Below the pieces are notes generated by a model. The model was given only the letters and a program-made list of their open reading frames with translations. It searched no databases and had not been told where the DNA came from. From positions 1 to 34,562 of IMG/VR virus record IMGVR_UViG_3300046820_002285: a DNA stretch of 34,562 nt; one strand, given 5' to 3'. Origin of the DNA: a virus. Of this stretch, positions 10,601-21,100 are shown piece by piece. Position 1 is the stretch's first letter, and every line of letters starts with the position of its first letter. The position numbers and the translations under genes were made by a program.

Positions 10601-13600
10601 TAACTAATCCTGAGAGTCCTTTACCAACAGAATCTAGGCCTTTGAATATTACTGCTAATGAAAAGGTTTGGGTAGCAATTAGACTCCCTATGGGTTTAAC
10701 TTTAGGAACTGCAAATTCTAAAGATACAACTGAATCTGAAGTAATATCGACAGGTGATTTTGCAGGTTGGAATTTAGCCCCTAAACTTTGGTTCAAGGTC
10801 TATTCTAAAGCTGTTTTAAGAGAAAGAAATAAAAGAGATAATTTGTATTTAACAGGTAGAGTAAGAGCTTTATCGCATGCAAATATTAGTTCTTCTGCAT
10901 CTATCCTTTCAGATTCGTTGAAAGTAGACATTACTCCACCTTCATTTTTTGACAATAAGCCTGTCATAGAATTTGTTGACCAAACTACTGTTCGAACTGC
11001 TACAGTTAGAATTAAAGCTAATGATTCTTCATCTGGAATTTTAGCTTTTAGATTTGGAAAAGAAACTGATTATGGAAATGTTTCTTACACTCCTTGGCAA
11101 TCTTGGGATCAATTTGATCAAACTGGAAATGCTCAGTATGTAGTTTATTTATATGGTTCCAATCCGACTAATAATTTTGGAGTTCCTGAAACTGTAACTT
11201 CTAATATGAATGCTGGTATGATTGGTGCAAGAAAAATATGGTCTCAAGTTATTGATTTTATGGGTAATATTTCTGAATCTTTCCCATTAACAGTTTTTGC
11301 TCAAGGTCAGGCGATTGTTGATACTACTCCTCCAACTGGCAATGCGAATTTCTATGATACATCTAATAATCTTGAATTGAGTTATGTAAATTCTTTAAAG
11401 TCTGCAGTTAAATTCAATGCAAATGATAGAGTTTCTGGGATTAAAGATTTTAGATTCCGTACCGTAAATTCAAATGGATATACAGCATGGTCAAATTGGA
11501 ATTCATTTAAAAATATTAATAACTTTTCATTATCTTCGGGTGATGGTAGAAAAAGTTTACAATTTCAGTTCAGAGACTATGGAAACAATATTTCTTTACA
11601 AGAGAATATTTGGACAAAACTCTATGAGGCAAGCGCAAGAGGTATAGTTTTTGTAAGTGCAGATTCTTGGCAAAAGACTGGGATTTATTCTGAAACATTA
11701 TACTTAGGTGGGACCAAACAGACTCAATATTCAAATATGAGTCTTATTGAATCTACTAATGGGAATTTTGTCGCTAGAACAGCATTTTATATCAAATCAA
11801 ATACGACAGGTAGAATTTTAGCTGCTAGAACAACTGATACAATTACAATTTCAGGCACTGCTGTTTCTTATGTAGTTGATCCATCTTCAGGACTTATAGT
11901 ATTTGCATCAGCTATCCCATTAGGAGTTCAAGTTACATGCTCAGTTGCTAGAAATTCTGCTGTACTTTATTCTTGGGACGATCTTACATTCAAAAAAGCA
12001 TTAGATCTTGGTCATTATGGAGAGATTTGTATCACTGCAGTAAAATCATATAGCAATGGTCTTATTATAGGTACTAGTAATGGTTCTGTTTATTTATACA
12101 ATGGTGATAAGCTAACAGGGCCAATATTTACAGCATTTGATGGTATTGCTTTACCAATTACATCAATTTTAATTCATCAGTATTTACATGAATCTGAATC
12201 TTATGTTTATGTTTCTACGGATAAAAAACCAAGATTATATAGGTCTAAACTTTCTGAAATATCCAGTAACGCTTCTTGGTTACAGGTTGGAAACACAGGA
12301 GATTTAGCTTTGTCTTCAGGAGGAGCTATGTCTTTAGTTTCTGCCTTCAATAAAATATTTGTTGGATGTAGATCCTCCAAGATGGTAAGATATGAAAGAT
12401 TTATAAATGAATTAGGTCTTGAGTCAGAAACTGTCACAAGTACATCTTTATTAAATCAAAGTTTAGGATTGAGTGAAACTTCTCTTCCATCTGTTAGAAC
12501 TTTAGCTGCATCAGATAATCAAGTTCTAGCTGGATTAGATGGCAGACCTGAAATTTATAGTTATGTTGAGACAAGTGTATTAAATCCATCCAATGTTGAT
12601 AAGTGGATGCAGGTTGAATTTGATGAAATTTTTGCTAGAGATCCATACCCTGCTCAATATTATTTCAGTTCAGCTACAAGTTACTTAGGAAATTCAACTC
12701 AAAGATCTTCTTCAGCTTTGTCATATAGTCCAATTGTAGATGATAACTACATAGGATCTATTAGAAATTATATATCCCTTGATACTACAGCTTCATCAAC
12801 AGCTTTATTCTCATTCGATTCTGGAAGTGATTGGGAATATTTGTGTAATTCTATTAAACCTGTGTATACAAATCCATATAATGCTAAAGTTGCTACAACT
12901 GGATTGATATCTTTAACGGGTATTCAAACAATCGATGGAATTTTGTTAAGCTTAGGTGATAAAGTTCTTGTTAAAAATCAAAATAATTCAAATGAGAACG
13001 GATTATATATAGTTTCTTCAACTAGCTGGGTTAGAGATTCTTCGTTTTCAACAGGAGCATCTAATATTGCAGCTGGCTGGGCAATTAATGTAGACTACGG
13101 TACTAGAAATGCAAAGTCTTTATGGATTTTACAGAGTACTTCGGATTATACTTTTGCTACAGGATCATTTGTTTTTGATAAATATAAATACTCTATAGAT
13201 TTAGATTTACAGCATGCTTCAGGCACTGGTAAACAAGCTATTGAAGTATCAGATGGTTTTTATAACTACACTATAAGATATGATTCAACAAAAATGTATC
13301 TTGAGAATGGAACTTCTACCACTGAAATTTCTTATTATCCAACAATTAATGGAGTTGAAAAATCAAATATCATCAAGATATGGAGTTTTTCAAATAACAA
13401 TAATGAAGATACTGGTCCTTATTGGGAAAACACTAATACTACAGCAATTAATGAAGATTGGTTTGCTGGGAAATATGTAGTGCCAGTGGGAGACAATAAA
13501 AAAGCTGGAACACCAGTAAGTTCCGGTAATGATCAATATTTAAATGTTCAATTAGATTCGAATTTTAATTACGGTAATCCATTTATATTTTGGTCTAATA

Positions 13601-14502
13601 CAGATTTATTTAGTTCTGATTTTAACACACAATCTTTGACCACTCCAAAAACTATGATTGTAGATGAAACAACTAGGGTTAAAATCAAATTAAGATTAGT
13701 TTACAACTCTCCTTTATATGAAAATGCAGCAGAGGCAAAAATTAGAATGTATTGGTCATCACATTCTAAACAAGATTTAAACTATTGTGAAGTTCCACTT
13801 GAAAATAAGTCTGCAAAATACTATACATATGAATTTTCCCCATCTTGGAATGGTGAAGTTAACTATCTAGCATTTGAGTTTGCTAATTTTGAAGAAAATT
13901 TAAGACCAAACAATATCTATATTGATTATGTTATGATTTTTGATAATGATTTACCAAATTCTATAACACAAAATCCAACATCTATAAGAATTGGTGTGGA
14001 AAATAGAGATTTAAAGATTTGGTTTGGCGGAAATACAAACCCAGTATTTAGCAAAATAAATTGTTTAGTTTCAAAAAATAGTTCACAGTATATAAAACTA
14101 GGTAAAATTGACTATTCAGAGGCTGCTTCTAAATTTATATATGGCCATTTAAATTTCTTATATGGCGAATCATTATCACCATCGACTAAGAAGATTGATG
14201 ATTTCCATTTGACATGGAGATTCCCTTCTACTGGCGGTGTACAAAAATTAGTACATCATTTAGGCACTCTTTATGCTCTGACTGATGGATTAGTCACAAC
14301 AAGATTATCTGATAATCCTATTGATAGAATGAGTAAAACATTTAAATATATCGCTGAAAAAGAAATATGGGTACAGGAAGATGGAGTTGTTGCAAGGGAA
14401 ATTATTAATAATGACACCAAGGGTATGATCAGACCTTTATTAGCAATAACTCACAATAATATTTTAGTTGTGTCAGGTCAATACGAAAGCATAATTGTCT
14501 AA
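7663..14502 (+). CDS. Giant modular tail-fibre/adhesin-like protein, 2279 aa
   Basis: A giant virion-surface protein, likely fibre or adhesin. Start ATG is preceded by AGGA at 7 nt. Modules seen: Fn3-like strands in the first 200 residues; LamG-like stretches near 400-490 and 620-710; a tail-fibre module at about 771-881 (LVLVKDQ, QNGIYKV); two tandem Ig-like domains near 1090-1316 (ITPPSFF / DTTPPTGN, 'SSGILAFRF' / 'VSGIKDFRF', then 'D..GN'); a beta-propeller-like region near 1433-1676 (GLIIGTSNGSVYLYNG, KIFVGCRSSKMVRYE, VLAGLDGRPEIYSY); a second VLVKNQ module at about 1740-1841; and further LamG-like strands to the C-terminus. No enzyme motif was found. Domain names are pattern-based inference; a tail-fibre or adhesin role is well supported by the modules and operon. 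Confidence 0.75.
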   Translation: MPIKAQLVLPDNLRSTYLRSNFLDSGAVYNTNKPALTSALDANNHTITLKFELLDTVNRESVALQKIVSLEISNDPEFSNQSTVKIENWPSAGNYSYSTDYTLNLNPLYFFNSSSTIESSRTTAAGTGLYVINNWPLSATGGLSTVYVKALVQSTSGEQASYPEGYAIYDQISWEGELPSTPGRLIADTNKSGFTGAQSLFHFRSSSESSTGIYGSGVSSYIGDIFEISYDTNVLNLLTTRSTNTTGNFRSVLSNVAGTNLPVTSYKINYLASTFTSEALTIGTSIALNSSRRGAFFYGNNGFTLADSDLSILSQSRINLTVSNSAAEYKIFAKIHYLDLANNPGSSQEIVCSITSIPNAYPVAKLYKIVNGVDSVQNQTTNLPLHLRDLILQGGLFEAYLSKTTDDQYIVEFYWTASDNQSYLLASSLIPEFTVDTIKCGYGASINAHDGTVTINEIALAKGNAYLNADLGDCKVDDKHPVNFPTVNVTSWVTSVNIKNEWTLYSEPLIGSSSPITLATGLTVNKLNSSEIVEYQLNKPTMSSRAVVYTNIDHNSDTYYVAFSTDPTVNASDNTLLRPMITRCLPDYVPTHEPINTTTVALFFDAKNSQVLLVERIYSNVSTSQVLCKYNPNDTDDYAIYITDEHPVGYKGQLNKSNADGTWIILKRNNQVKGSILLSNKIWTYKNGLGYYIATGFIGSSFGSGSSIVNNFSVYGLPRLISDDSLNNSTIRHFLKSDTGSGQVKPWLGQFLLAGSTDFQGWDYKIPYTDLTAISLKATTNGVNVNILAAPSVLDGYTLSSGDLVLVKDQLDKYQNGIYKVINPGSGLNGIWALDPSTTASRYQPYSILNGNVNGKTYWYLDYPDNYSNQEYYHYKSTVFTKKITFGSLSSFYSAINPTLLEIKALWSSRALPSESINVKFRFFSNNNEEIGSSKTDWFTYDLAPLLTSGISAAYNDLIQKILSYGTYSIGAFATDEIPVTNPESPLPTESRPLNITANEKVWVAIRLPMGLTLGTANSKDTTESEVISTGDFAGWNLAPKLWFKVYSKAVLRERNKRDNLYLTGRVRALSHANISSSASILSDSLKVDITPPSFFDNKPVIEFVDQTTVRTATVRIKANDSSSGILAFRFGKETDYGNVSYTPWQSWDQFDQTGNAQYVVYLYGSNPTNNFGVPETVTSNMNAGMIGARKIWSQVIDFMGNISESFPLTVFAQGQAIVDTTPPTGNANFYDTSNNLELSYVNSLKSAVKFNANDRVSGIKDFRFRTVNSNGYTAWSNWNSFKNINNFSLSSGDGRKSLQFQFRDYGNNISLQENIWTKLYEASARGIVFVSADSWQKTGIYSETLYLGGTKQTQYSNMSLIESTNGNFVARTAFYIKSNTTGRILAARTTDTITISGTAVSYVVDPSSGLIVFASAIPLGVQVTCSVARNSAVLYSWDDLTFKKALDLGHYGEICITAVKSYSNGLIIGTSNGSVYLYNGDKLTGPIFTAFDGIALPITSILIHQYLHESESYVYVSTDKKPRLYRSKLSEISSNASWLQVGNTGDLALSSGGAMSLVSAFNKIFVGCRSSKMVRYERFINELGLESETVTSTSLLNQSLGLSETSLPSVRTLAASDNQVLAGLDGRPEIYSYVETSVLNPSNVDKWMQVEFDEIFARDPYPAQYYFSSATSYLGNSTQRSSSALSYSPIVDDNYIGSIRNYISLDTTASSTALFSFDSGSDWEYLCNSIKPVYTNPYNAKVATTGLISLTGIQTIDGILLSLGDKVLVKNQNNSNENGLYIVSSTSWVRDSSFSTGASNIAAGWAINVDYGTRNAKSLWILQSTSDYTFATGSFVFDKYKYSIDLDLQHASGTGKQAIEVSDGFYNYTIRYDSTKMYLENGTSTTEISYYPTINGVEKSNIIKIWSFSNNNNEDTGPYWENTNTTAINEDWFAGKYVVPVGDNKKAGTPVSSGNDQYLNVQLDSNFNYGNPFIFWSNTDLFSSDFNTQSLTTPKTMIVDETTRVKIKLRLVYNSPLYENAAEAKIRMYWSSHSKQDLNYCEVPLENKSAKYYTYEFSPSWNGEVNYLAFEFANFEENLRPNNIYIDYVMIFDNDLPNSITQNPTSIRIGVENRDLKIWFGGNTNPVFSKINCLVSKNSSQYIKLGKIDYSEAASKFIYGHLNFLYGESLSPSTKKIDDFHLTWRFPSTGGVQKLVHHLGTLYALTDGLVTTRLSDNPIDRMSKTFKYIAEKEIWVQEDGVVAREIINNDTKGMIRPLLAITHNNILVVSGQYESIIV
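9973..10305 (+). repeat. VLVKNQ tail-fibre module, copy 1
   Basis: Within the 2279-residue protein, about residues 771-881. It has the order 'dG..L..GD.VLVK.Q....NGIY.V' followed by a W/Y-rich second half. It is the most diverged of the four copies, with LVLVKDQ in place of VLVKNQ. Confidence 0.75.
12880..13185 (+). repeat. VLVKNQ tail-fibre module, copy 2
   Basis: Within the 2279-residue protein, about residues 1740-1841: VATTGLISLTGIQTIDGILL, then GDKVLVKNQ and ENGLYIV, then SLWILQST. At DNA level the core (12961-12981) differs from copy 3 (18517-18537) at one base in 21. Confidence 0.8.
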
Positions 14503-14503
14503 T

Positions 14504-17500
14504 ATGTCTCAAGAAAAGAAAACAAGAAAGTCCAAAAAATCTAAAGATGTAAATATTTCTTCTGAGCCTGTGACTAATGAAGTATCTACATTAACTGTTC
14601 AACCAAGTAACTTTTTTGATATTTATAGTTGGATAGATTCTCCCACTTCGCTTCCTAAATGTGAAGTTCTTGAGAAAACATATACTTATCCTAAAGCCAG
14701 TGTATTTTTAGACACAAAGCCACCTCAAGGGTATGTCATTATCAATCAAAATGAAGATACAGGTGGAATTTTTGTTCATCAATTTTCTGCTTTTGCTTCA
14801 TCATCTTCATCCGATAATACAACTACTAATGTAAGAACTTTAGCTAAAAGATATGAAGCTTGGAGCTATACACCTAATATTGAACAAGAAATTAAATCTG
14901 TCACAGTCAAATTAAAGAAAAGTGGCACAATCTCTAACTCAGCAAATGGATTTAAATTTTATATTTATTCAGATAGCGCTGGTAACCCAAGTAGTATTAT
15001 CTCTACATCTACATCAACATATACATTTGCTACTTTAACTGACACATTAGCAGACTATAAATTTGATATTGCATATACTTTATCTCAGTCTACAAAATAT
15101 TGGTTTGTAATTGAAATAGAAGTATTTCCGCCAACTTCTGACAATGCAAGTATTTATATTGCCTCGCAAACAGATTCTAATAATAACTTTGCTTATTCTT
15201 CTGACAACTTAACTTGGCAAAAAAGTTCTGGTAGAGCATACTTTATTTTAGAGGGTGAAAATTCTTCTTCTTTATCTGATACTACAGTTGCTTATGACAT
15301 GTTAGATAATCCGATAAGAGTTGCTAGTAATTTTGGTGGTTCTGAAAACGAAAGCTCTTATGAAATAATTGGTTACGGTGGAGTTCAATATCTTAATAAA
15401 TCATTCGATCCAATTTCAGTATCTAATCTAGGTGTTGCTACATATCCATCTGTTGCATCTTTTATTATTGGTGCAACAGCTTCAACTTCAAAACAATACT
15501 CTATTGAAGTTAAATTAACTCCAGAATCAGATTGGTTATCAGTATATAGAACTATTGCTGATCCTTATTCTTATGAATTTTTAAAGTATACATTTAAAGA
15601 TCCAGTGCAATTATCTAACATAAGAATTTCATCAAGAGGCGATTATTACGCAGGTTCAAACTTAGGGAAAATTACAATCTCAGGTTATGACGATCTTTCA
15701 GGAATTTCAGGATTTCAGGCATCCCATTATTCTGACTTTAGAGACGTAACAGATTTTCCATCTGCTGATCTTGAAGGCTGGGTTAGTTTCGAAGAGGGTA
15801 TTTCAACATTTGACTGGCTTCTTTCAAACACTCCTAGAATTTGGTCAGAGAAGGCAACATCTGCTGATAGTCCATTTACAAAGTCGGTTCCATTCGGTTC
15901 TAAAATTGTATCCATAGCAAATAATAAAATTTACAATTATTCAGATAATTCTTTGTCTGTTGTATTAACTTTGTCAGCTAATGTTGAAATTACAAGCCTG
16001 GTTAACCATAATGGAAAACTTTATGCGGGTACTAATAATGGCTTAGTGTATGAATCAGCATCTGGTACATCTTGGTCATACATTAATCCTCCGACATCTT
16101 CTTTAGATCCAACACCAATTTATACTCTTCCAATTACATCTTTGTCTTCATATAGAGGAATGTTATGGATTGGAACTCGTTCAAATCAGACATTGAAATC
16201 TGCAATTTATTCTTGGAGTGGAACCTCAATTGATAAACGAAAAGAATTTAATGAATTAGAAGTATCAACTCTTACTTCGGCTTATGCTAATTTATTTGTT
16301 GGTGTTAGTGGAAAAGATGGATTCGGTGATGCTGCAATTTATAAGTTTGATAATAGAGATTGGTCCTTAGCGTTGCAATCTGATTATGATCAAATTGATG
16401 TACTTCACTTTTCTTCAGCTGCTAATTTAGTCTTCGCAGGATTTAGGACAGGTGATATTTATTCATTGTCATTTGATACAACTAATAACCCAGTTTCTTG
16501 GAGTAGATTGTATGATACTGATAATGGATATTTTTATGGAATTAATGACGATTTAACGGGTGGATTTGTTTGGTTTACAGCTGACAAAGAGGCTATTGGT
16601 TATAAATTATCTGATAAATCTTTTAGTTCAGTATCATATCCAGATTCAAATAATAGCGGAATTGATATAACTTATAGATCTTCCACATTAGATTCTTATA
16701 AATTATTTGACAATTATAATCAAAAAATTTCTACTTACGCTAATGACATTAACTTTACCAATTTTGACACAAACCCATTGTCAGTAACATCTTATTATAA
16801 TGTCACAATCGAAGGATATATAAAATCTGATCAAACTGATTCTTATGATTTTAGATTAGCAACAAATATAGGCGCTAGAGTTTATTTAGATGATGTTTTA
16901 GTTGCAGACTCATGGACAAATAAGACAGTTGTAACTAATACCATATTCACTAAATCTTTAACGAATACTCAGCTTACTAAAATTAAGATAGTTGGTTTTG
17001 TAGATACAGTTTCAACTCCTTCTCTCGAATTAGCATGGAAATTATCAAGTGGAAGTACATATGCAACAATTCCTAATGCTAATTTATTTAGAAGAAATTC
17101 TGCATCAGATATTTTTAGATTTTCAACTAATACATATGCATCATTAAAAGATGGCTATATTTATGAATTTGATTCTACTTCAGTAACAGGATCTAGTAAA
17201 GAAGTTTTTGTGAGATTGAAAGATGTCGCTGGTAATTATCATTCATCTAATCCTAGTTTAGTAAATTTAAATAATAATCAATATGAAAAAAATCTATATA
17301 TTTATGATAATATTAAATTAGGCAATCCTACAATCACTACTGGTACAACTACAATTTCTATATCTCAAGGTAAGATTTATCAAGTTGGTACAGATAAAAA
17401 CCTTAAAGCTACATTTGTATCTAAAGATATTTCGCCATTGTATGCTCCTGACAGAAAGATATCTGTATCAGGCTACTATGCTACGGAACCATTTTATATT

Positions 17501-18160
17501 TCTACTTTAACAAGATGGGATGATTTAGTAGTATATACAACAACCCCAGCAGGATTAGCAATTGACTCAGGCTTAGATTATGGCACTGAGATTAGAATTT
17601 ATTTAAGAAGCTCTGACACAGAAAATGGTTTGTTGTCTACAGATTGGGGAGATCCATATTCTTACGGAACAATAGGAAATAGCGCTAATGCTGGAGTACA
17701 TATAGGCACATATGATATTTCTACCGTAACAGGTAAATGGATGCAATTTAAAGCTGAATTAGTATCCTCTTCGCCAAATTCAACTCCGACATTAAGAGGA
17801 GTAAGTTTCTCGTACGTAGCTGCTAATTCTTCATATTTCTTTACTAAATTATTTGATACTAGTGTTGAATCTCTATCAACGGTGTCTCCTGAATTTAGAA
17901 GAGGTCTTTTGACAAGTAATGAGATACCAAATGGTGGAAGAATAGTATATGGTTATACTAATAGCAGTGATGCTGTTGCTTCATTTGATTTTAATAGTTA
18001 CACCATTATCGAACCAAATAAAGTCTTTGAAATTTCAGAACCAGCTTCAAAGATTAGATTTGGAATTCTATTTGTATCTGTAGGCTTAACACCAGCGATT
18101 GTAAACGATTTTGCGGTACAACTTGACTTGGGTGAAGAAGACCTTAAATTCATGGATTAA
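14504..18160 (+). CDS. Large fibre protein with beta-propeller and PA14 domain, about 1218 aa
   Basis: Probable carbohydrate-binding virion fibre. ATG 14504 is chosen because it lies one base after the upstream stop; a TTG at 14495 would add three residues but overlap the previous gene. The N-terminus is Lys-rich and disordered-looking (KKTRKSKKSK). Residues about 90-250 form a jelly-roll-like module resembling 'choice-of-anchor' or CBM-type domains (AWSYTPNIEQEIKSVTVKL...KYWFVIEIE). Residues about 463-718 look like propeller blades (KLYAGTNNGLVYES, MLWIGTRSN, LVFAGFRTGDIYSL). Residues about 719-862 match PA14: 'EGYIKSDQTDSYDFRLAT', RVYLDDVLVADSW, 'LELAWK', then 'IPNANLF'. The C-terminal region repeats the module ending STPTLRGVSFSYV seen in neighbouring giants. 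It is followed two bases later by the next ATG. Confidence 0.75.
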   Translation: MSQEKKTRKSKKSKDVNISSEPVTNEVSTLTVQPSNFFDIYSWIDSPTSLPKCEVLEKTYTYPKASVFLDTKPPQGYVIINQNEDTGGIFVHQFSAFASSSSSDNTTTNVRTLAKRYEAWSYTPNIEQEIKSVTVKLKKSGTISNSANGFKFYIYSDSAGNPSSIISTSTSTYTFATLTDTLADYKFDIAYTLSQSTKYWFVIEIEVFPPTSDNASIYIASQTDSNNNFAYSSDNLTWQKSSGRAYFILEGENSSSLSDTTVAYDMLDNPIRVASNFGGSENESSYEIIGYGGVQYLNKSFDPISVSNLGVATYPSVASFIIGATASTSKQYSIEVKLTPESDWLSVYRTIADPYSYEFLKYTFKDPVQLSNIRISSRGDYYAGSNLGKITISGYDDLSGISGFQASHYSDFRDVTDFPSADLEGWVSFEEGISTFDWLLSNTPRIWSEKATSADSPFTKSVPFGSKIVSIANNKIYNYSDNSLSVVLTLSANVEITSLVNHNGKLYAGTNNGLVYESASGTSWSYINPPTSSLDPTPIYTLPITSLSSYRGMLWIGTRSNQTLKSAIYSWSGTSIDKRKEFNELEVSTLTSAYANLFVGVSGKDGFGDAAIYKFDNRDWSLALQSDYDQIDVLHFSSAANLVFAGFRTGDIYSLSFDTTNNPVSWSRLYDTDNGYFYGINDDLTGGFVWFTADKEAIGYKLSDKSFSSVSYPDSNNSGIDITYRSSTLDSYKLFDNYNQKISTYANDINFTNFDTNPLSVTSYYNVTIEGYIKSDQTDSYDFRLATNIGARVYLDDVLVADSWTNKTVVTNTIFTKSLTNTQLTKIKIVGFVDTVSTPSLELAWKLSSGSTYATIPNANLFRRNSASDIFRFSTNTYASLKDGYIYEFDSTSVTGSSKEVFVRLKDVAGNYHSSNPSLVNLNNNQYEKNLYIYDNIKLGNPTITTGTTTISISQGKIYQVGTDKNLKATFVSKDISPLYAPDRKISVSGYYATEPFYISTLTRWDDLVVYTTTPAGLAIDSGLDYGTEIRIYLRSSDTENGLLSTDWGDPYSYGTIGNSANAGVHIGTYDISTVTGKWMQFKAELVSSSPNSTPTLRGVSFSYVAANSSYFFTKLFDTSVESLSTVSPEFRRGLLTSNEIPNGGRIVYGYTNSSDAVASFDFNSYTIIEPNKVFEISEPASKIRFGILFVSVGLTPAIVNDFAVQLDLGEEDLKFMD
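16658..17093 (+). other. PA14 domain
   Basis: About 145 residues in the expected PA14 order: outer strand 'TIEGYIKS', the Y-x-F strand (YDFRLAT), the acidic loop (YLDDVLVADSW), the 'KIKIVGF' strand, the L-x-W strand (LELAWK) and the closing 'IP..NLF'. PA14 domains commonly bind glycans in adhesins and glycosidases. The fold call is by eye, without a profile score. Confidence 0.7.
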
Positions 18161-18162
18161 TA

Positions 18163-21100
18163 ATGTCAAAACGAACCAGTATTTATAAATATCTCTATCT
18201 TGAATTAGGAGATAAATGGTATCCAGGTTACGATTATGAAAATATGCTCACTGCTGAAAATCAATTGCAGGGCTTATATAAATTTATCGGAGCTGGAGTT
18301 ATTGAAGGCTGGGAAGTTACTAAATTATCTGATTATATATTAGAACAGAAATCATTAATAACTGCATGGCGCAATGACCCAGATTCTGAACTTGGGCAGA
18401 GATATTTAGCTTTAGGTTTAAGGCCAGATGTTCAAGTTAGAGTAGCATCAACAGGAAATATTGTAAGTTTATCAGGTTTGTTGACTATAGATAATATTAC
18501 TTTAGTTTCTGGTGACAAAGTTCTTATTAAAAATCAATCAACTGCATCTCAGAATGGTATTTATACTGTCTCTGCTGGATCTTGGACTAGATCTGATGAA
18601 TTAAATACTTCTGTTGATTTTGTTTCAAATTTTATTGTTTTAGTGAGTGAGGGAAATGTATATTCTGATACTGTTTGGGTTATGTCTAGTCCACCTATAT
18701 CTGGAGTGGTCGTTGGTTCCACAAACATTTACTTTGAAGATGCTTTTAAACAAGTAATAAGAGTTACTTCTGGATATGGAATCGTAGATTTATTTTCTGC
18801 AAGAACTTATGAGACATCTTACATAAGACACCAATCAGAAAGTATTTATTACGTATGGGCTGATAAAAGCTTATGTTTGAATTCAGAGGGTATTTGTGCT
18901 ATTGTTTCTATTGATAATGAGTTTTATGACACTATTTCAGAAGCTACATATCTCGCAGACGTTACTTTTACATCTGATCCTACATCCGGCATTGCTACTA
19001 TTTACTCAATTGAATATGGTGATAGAAGAAATAATCTTAAAAATTTAGCATCTGCTCTAGAGGATGCTTTAAATAAAGCTTTCTATAGACATGTTCATCT
19101 TGGTAATTCTGATACTCCATCTAAAATTTTGCTATCTACTCAATTAATTTTAGATTGTTATGCTCCAACTTCATCTACAATTTTTGATGTAAAGATTCAA
19201 TCTGATTTACCATTAGCTGAAAGAAACAATTTCATCTGGTCTTCAGCAAATTACGGGTTACCAGAAGTAAGATTAAATAACATAAAACTTGATGAATCTG
19301 AATATACTTTAAATCCATCTATTGGAAGAATATTTCTTAAAAATAGCTTAGAAACTGGAAATTTACTTCAACTAGTTTTACCATTATCGTCTCAGAAATA
19401 TTTATTCCCAAATACTGACGAAACTACATCATTTTCTGGAGTAATTAAGTTAACTGATGGTGGTACGCAAACAATCAATAATCAAACGACATATAAGACT
19501 TTTTCTTGGTCTGATCTTTATTATCACACTGCTTCTGTATATCTAAAAGATGTATTGATTGATCCTAAATTTTACACTATCAATCCAAACCAAGGCACAA
19601 TTGTATTTTCACTAAACTTGCCATCTTATTCGACTTATGTTTTATCTGATATTTCATTGGTTATTGAATCTTTAGGAAGAGAAATTCAATCAAAATTATC
19701 TGGCAAAAGAGTTAAAGAAATAAATGCAAGCAGTTTTTCAAGAGGCAAATTAAATAGTAAAAGAATTGCTAAACTTGATCATGTTGGCCAAAATAGATAT
19801 AAAGAAACTGCCTACACCAAACCAACTTTAAGATTATTTTCTGAAGGCAATAAGACAGTTTTTTATCCAGAAGTTATAAGCAATGATCTCCAATATAACT
19901 CAAAGTTGTATTTCTTAGGATCATCCAAGAATTTAACATCTAAAAGTAAAATAATTTCTACAAAAACTGGGCTTTTGCAATCTTCTACATATCTTGACAA
20001 TTCTTATTTATCATCATGGAATATCGATAATGGATATATCATAGATGTTCAAGATGAAATTCTTAAAGCTGATGATTTCTCAAATTATTTCAAGAGAATT
20101 TATGTTTTATCATCTAATGGAAAGATTTACAGATCTTCTAACAACGGTATAGGCTGGTCTGTAATCAAATCCCCTATCGAAGGTAATAACACAGTACCAG
20201 TAGTAATCAATTCATTTTCCGTTTCTAGTCAATGGGAAGAAGTTGAACAAGGCATTCTTCTTGTTAAAAAATGGTATACAAACATTGTAATTGGTACTAA
20301 TTTTGGTGCTTATTATGTTAGAATTTTAGAAGGCCAGACTGAGCAAGATTGGGTTTGGACTAAAATTACCAGAATCAAAGATACAAATGGTTCTCCAACG
20401 ACATTTTCAAGTGTAAATTCGATCTTAGACATGACTCTTATGTCTACAACTACAGATCCTGAGACTAAAATTACGACTAAATCTTTTTCAAATGTACTTT
20501 TTATAGGTGCAAATAATGGATTTTATATTGGAAATTATGGAGAAGTCCAAAAATATTCATCTGATGTTGTTAAAAATATTTATTGGATTCAAGATGGAGT
20601 GGCTAATCAAAATCTTAATAATATAATTTGGGCTACTGATACCGCTGCATGGATAACACAATCGGCATATTACGAAGCTACCGATACTTCTACGAACTGG
20701 TATCAGCCTTTAGCAATCACTACTCCATCTTATGCTGATTGTTTGGTAGCAACGGTTGGTAATGTTAATTTAACTTCTGGTTCAACTCCTCAAATCGTTG
20801 ATGGAGTCACATTGGCAAATAACAATAGAATCTTAGTTAAAAATCAAACAAATCCAATTGAAAATGGAATATATGTTTGCACTAATGCATCTTCAAGAAT
20901 TTGGACAAGATCTTCTGACACATTCACCTCATCTAAGAAGGTTGCAATTCTTTCTGGAACGGCTAATAGTTCAAGTGAATGGATACTAGAAAAGTCATCT
21001 GTAGGTAGTTTTGGTACTCAACCTAACTATTGGAAGATTTTTAAATTTAAGGTTTTTGAAAATTTATCCTCAACAATTAAAGATATTGACAAAAGAGCTG

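Noticed and set aside
14495-14503. TTG 14495 as start of the 1218-residue protein
   Set aside because: It overlaps the previous gene and lacks a ribosome-binding site; ATG 14504 directly after the stop is simpler. The difference is only three residues.
18184-18191. TATAAATA-like late-promoter box near the start of the 2894-residue gene
   Set aside because: It lies inside the coding sequence, downstream of the ATG, and such AT-rich strings are expected by chance.
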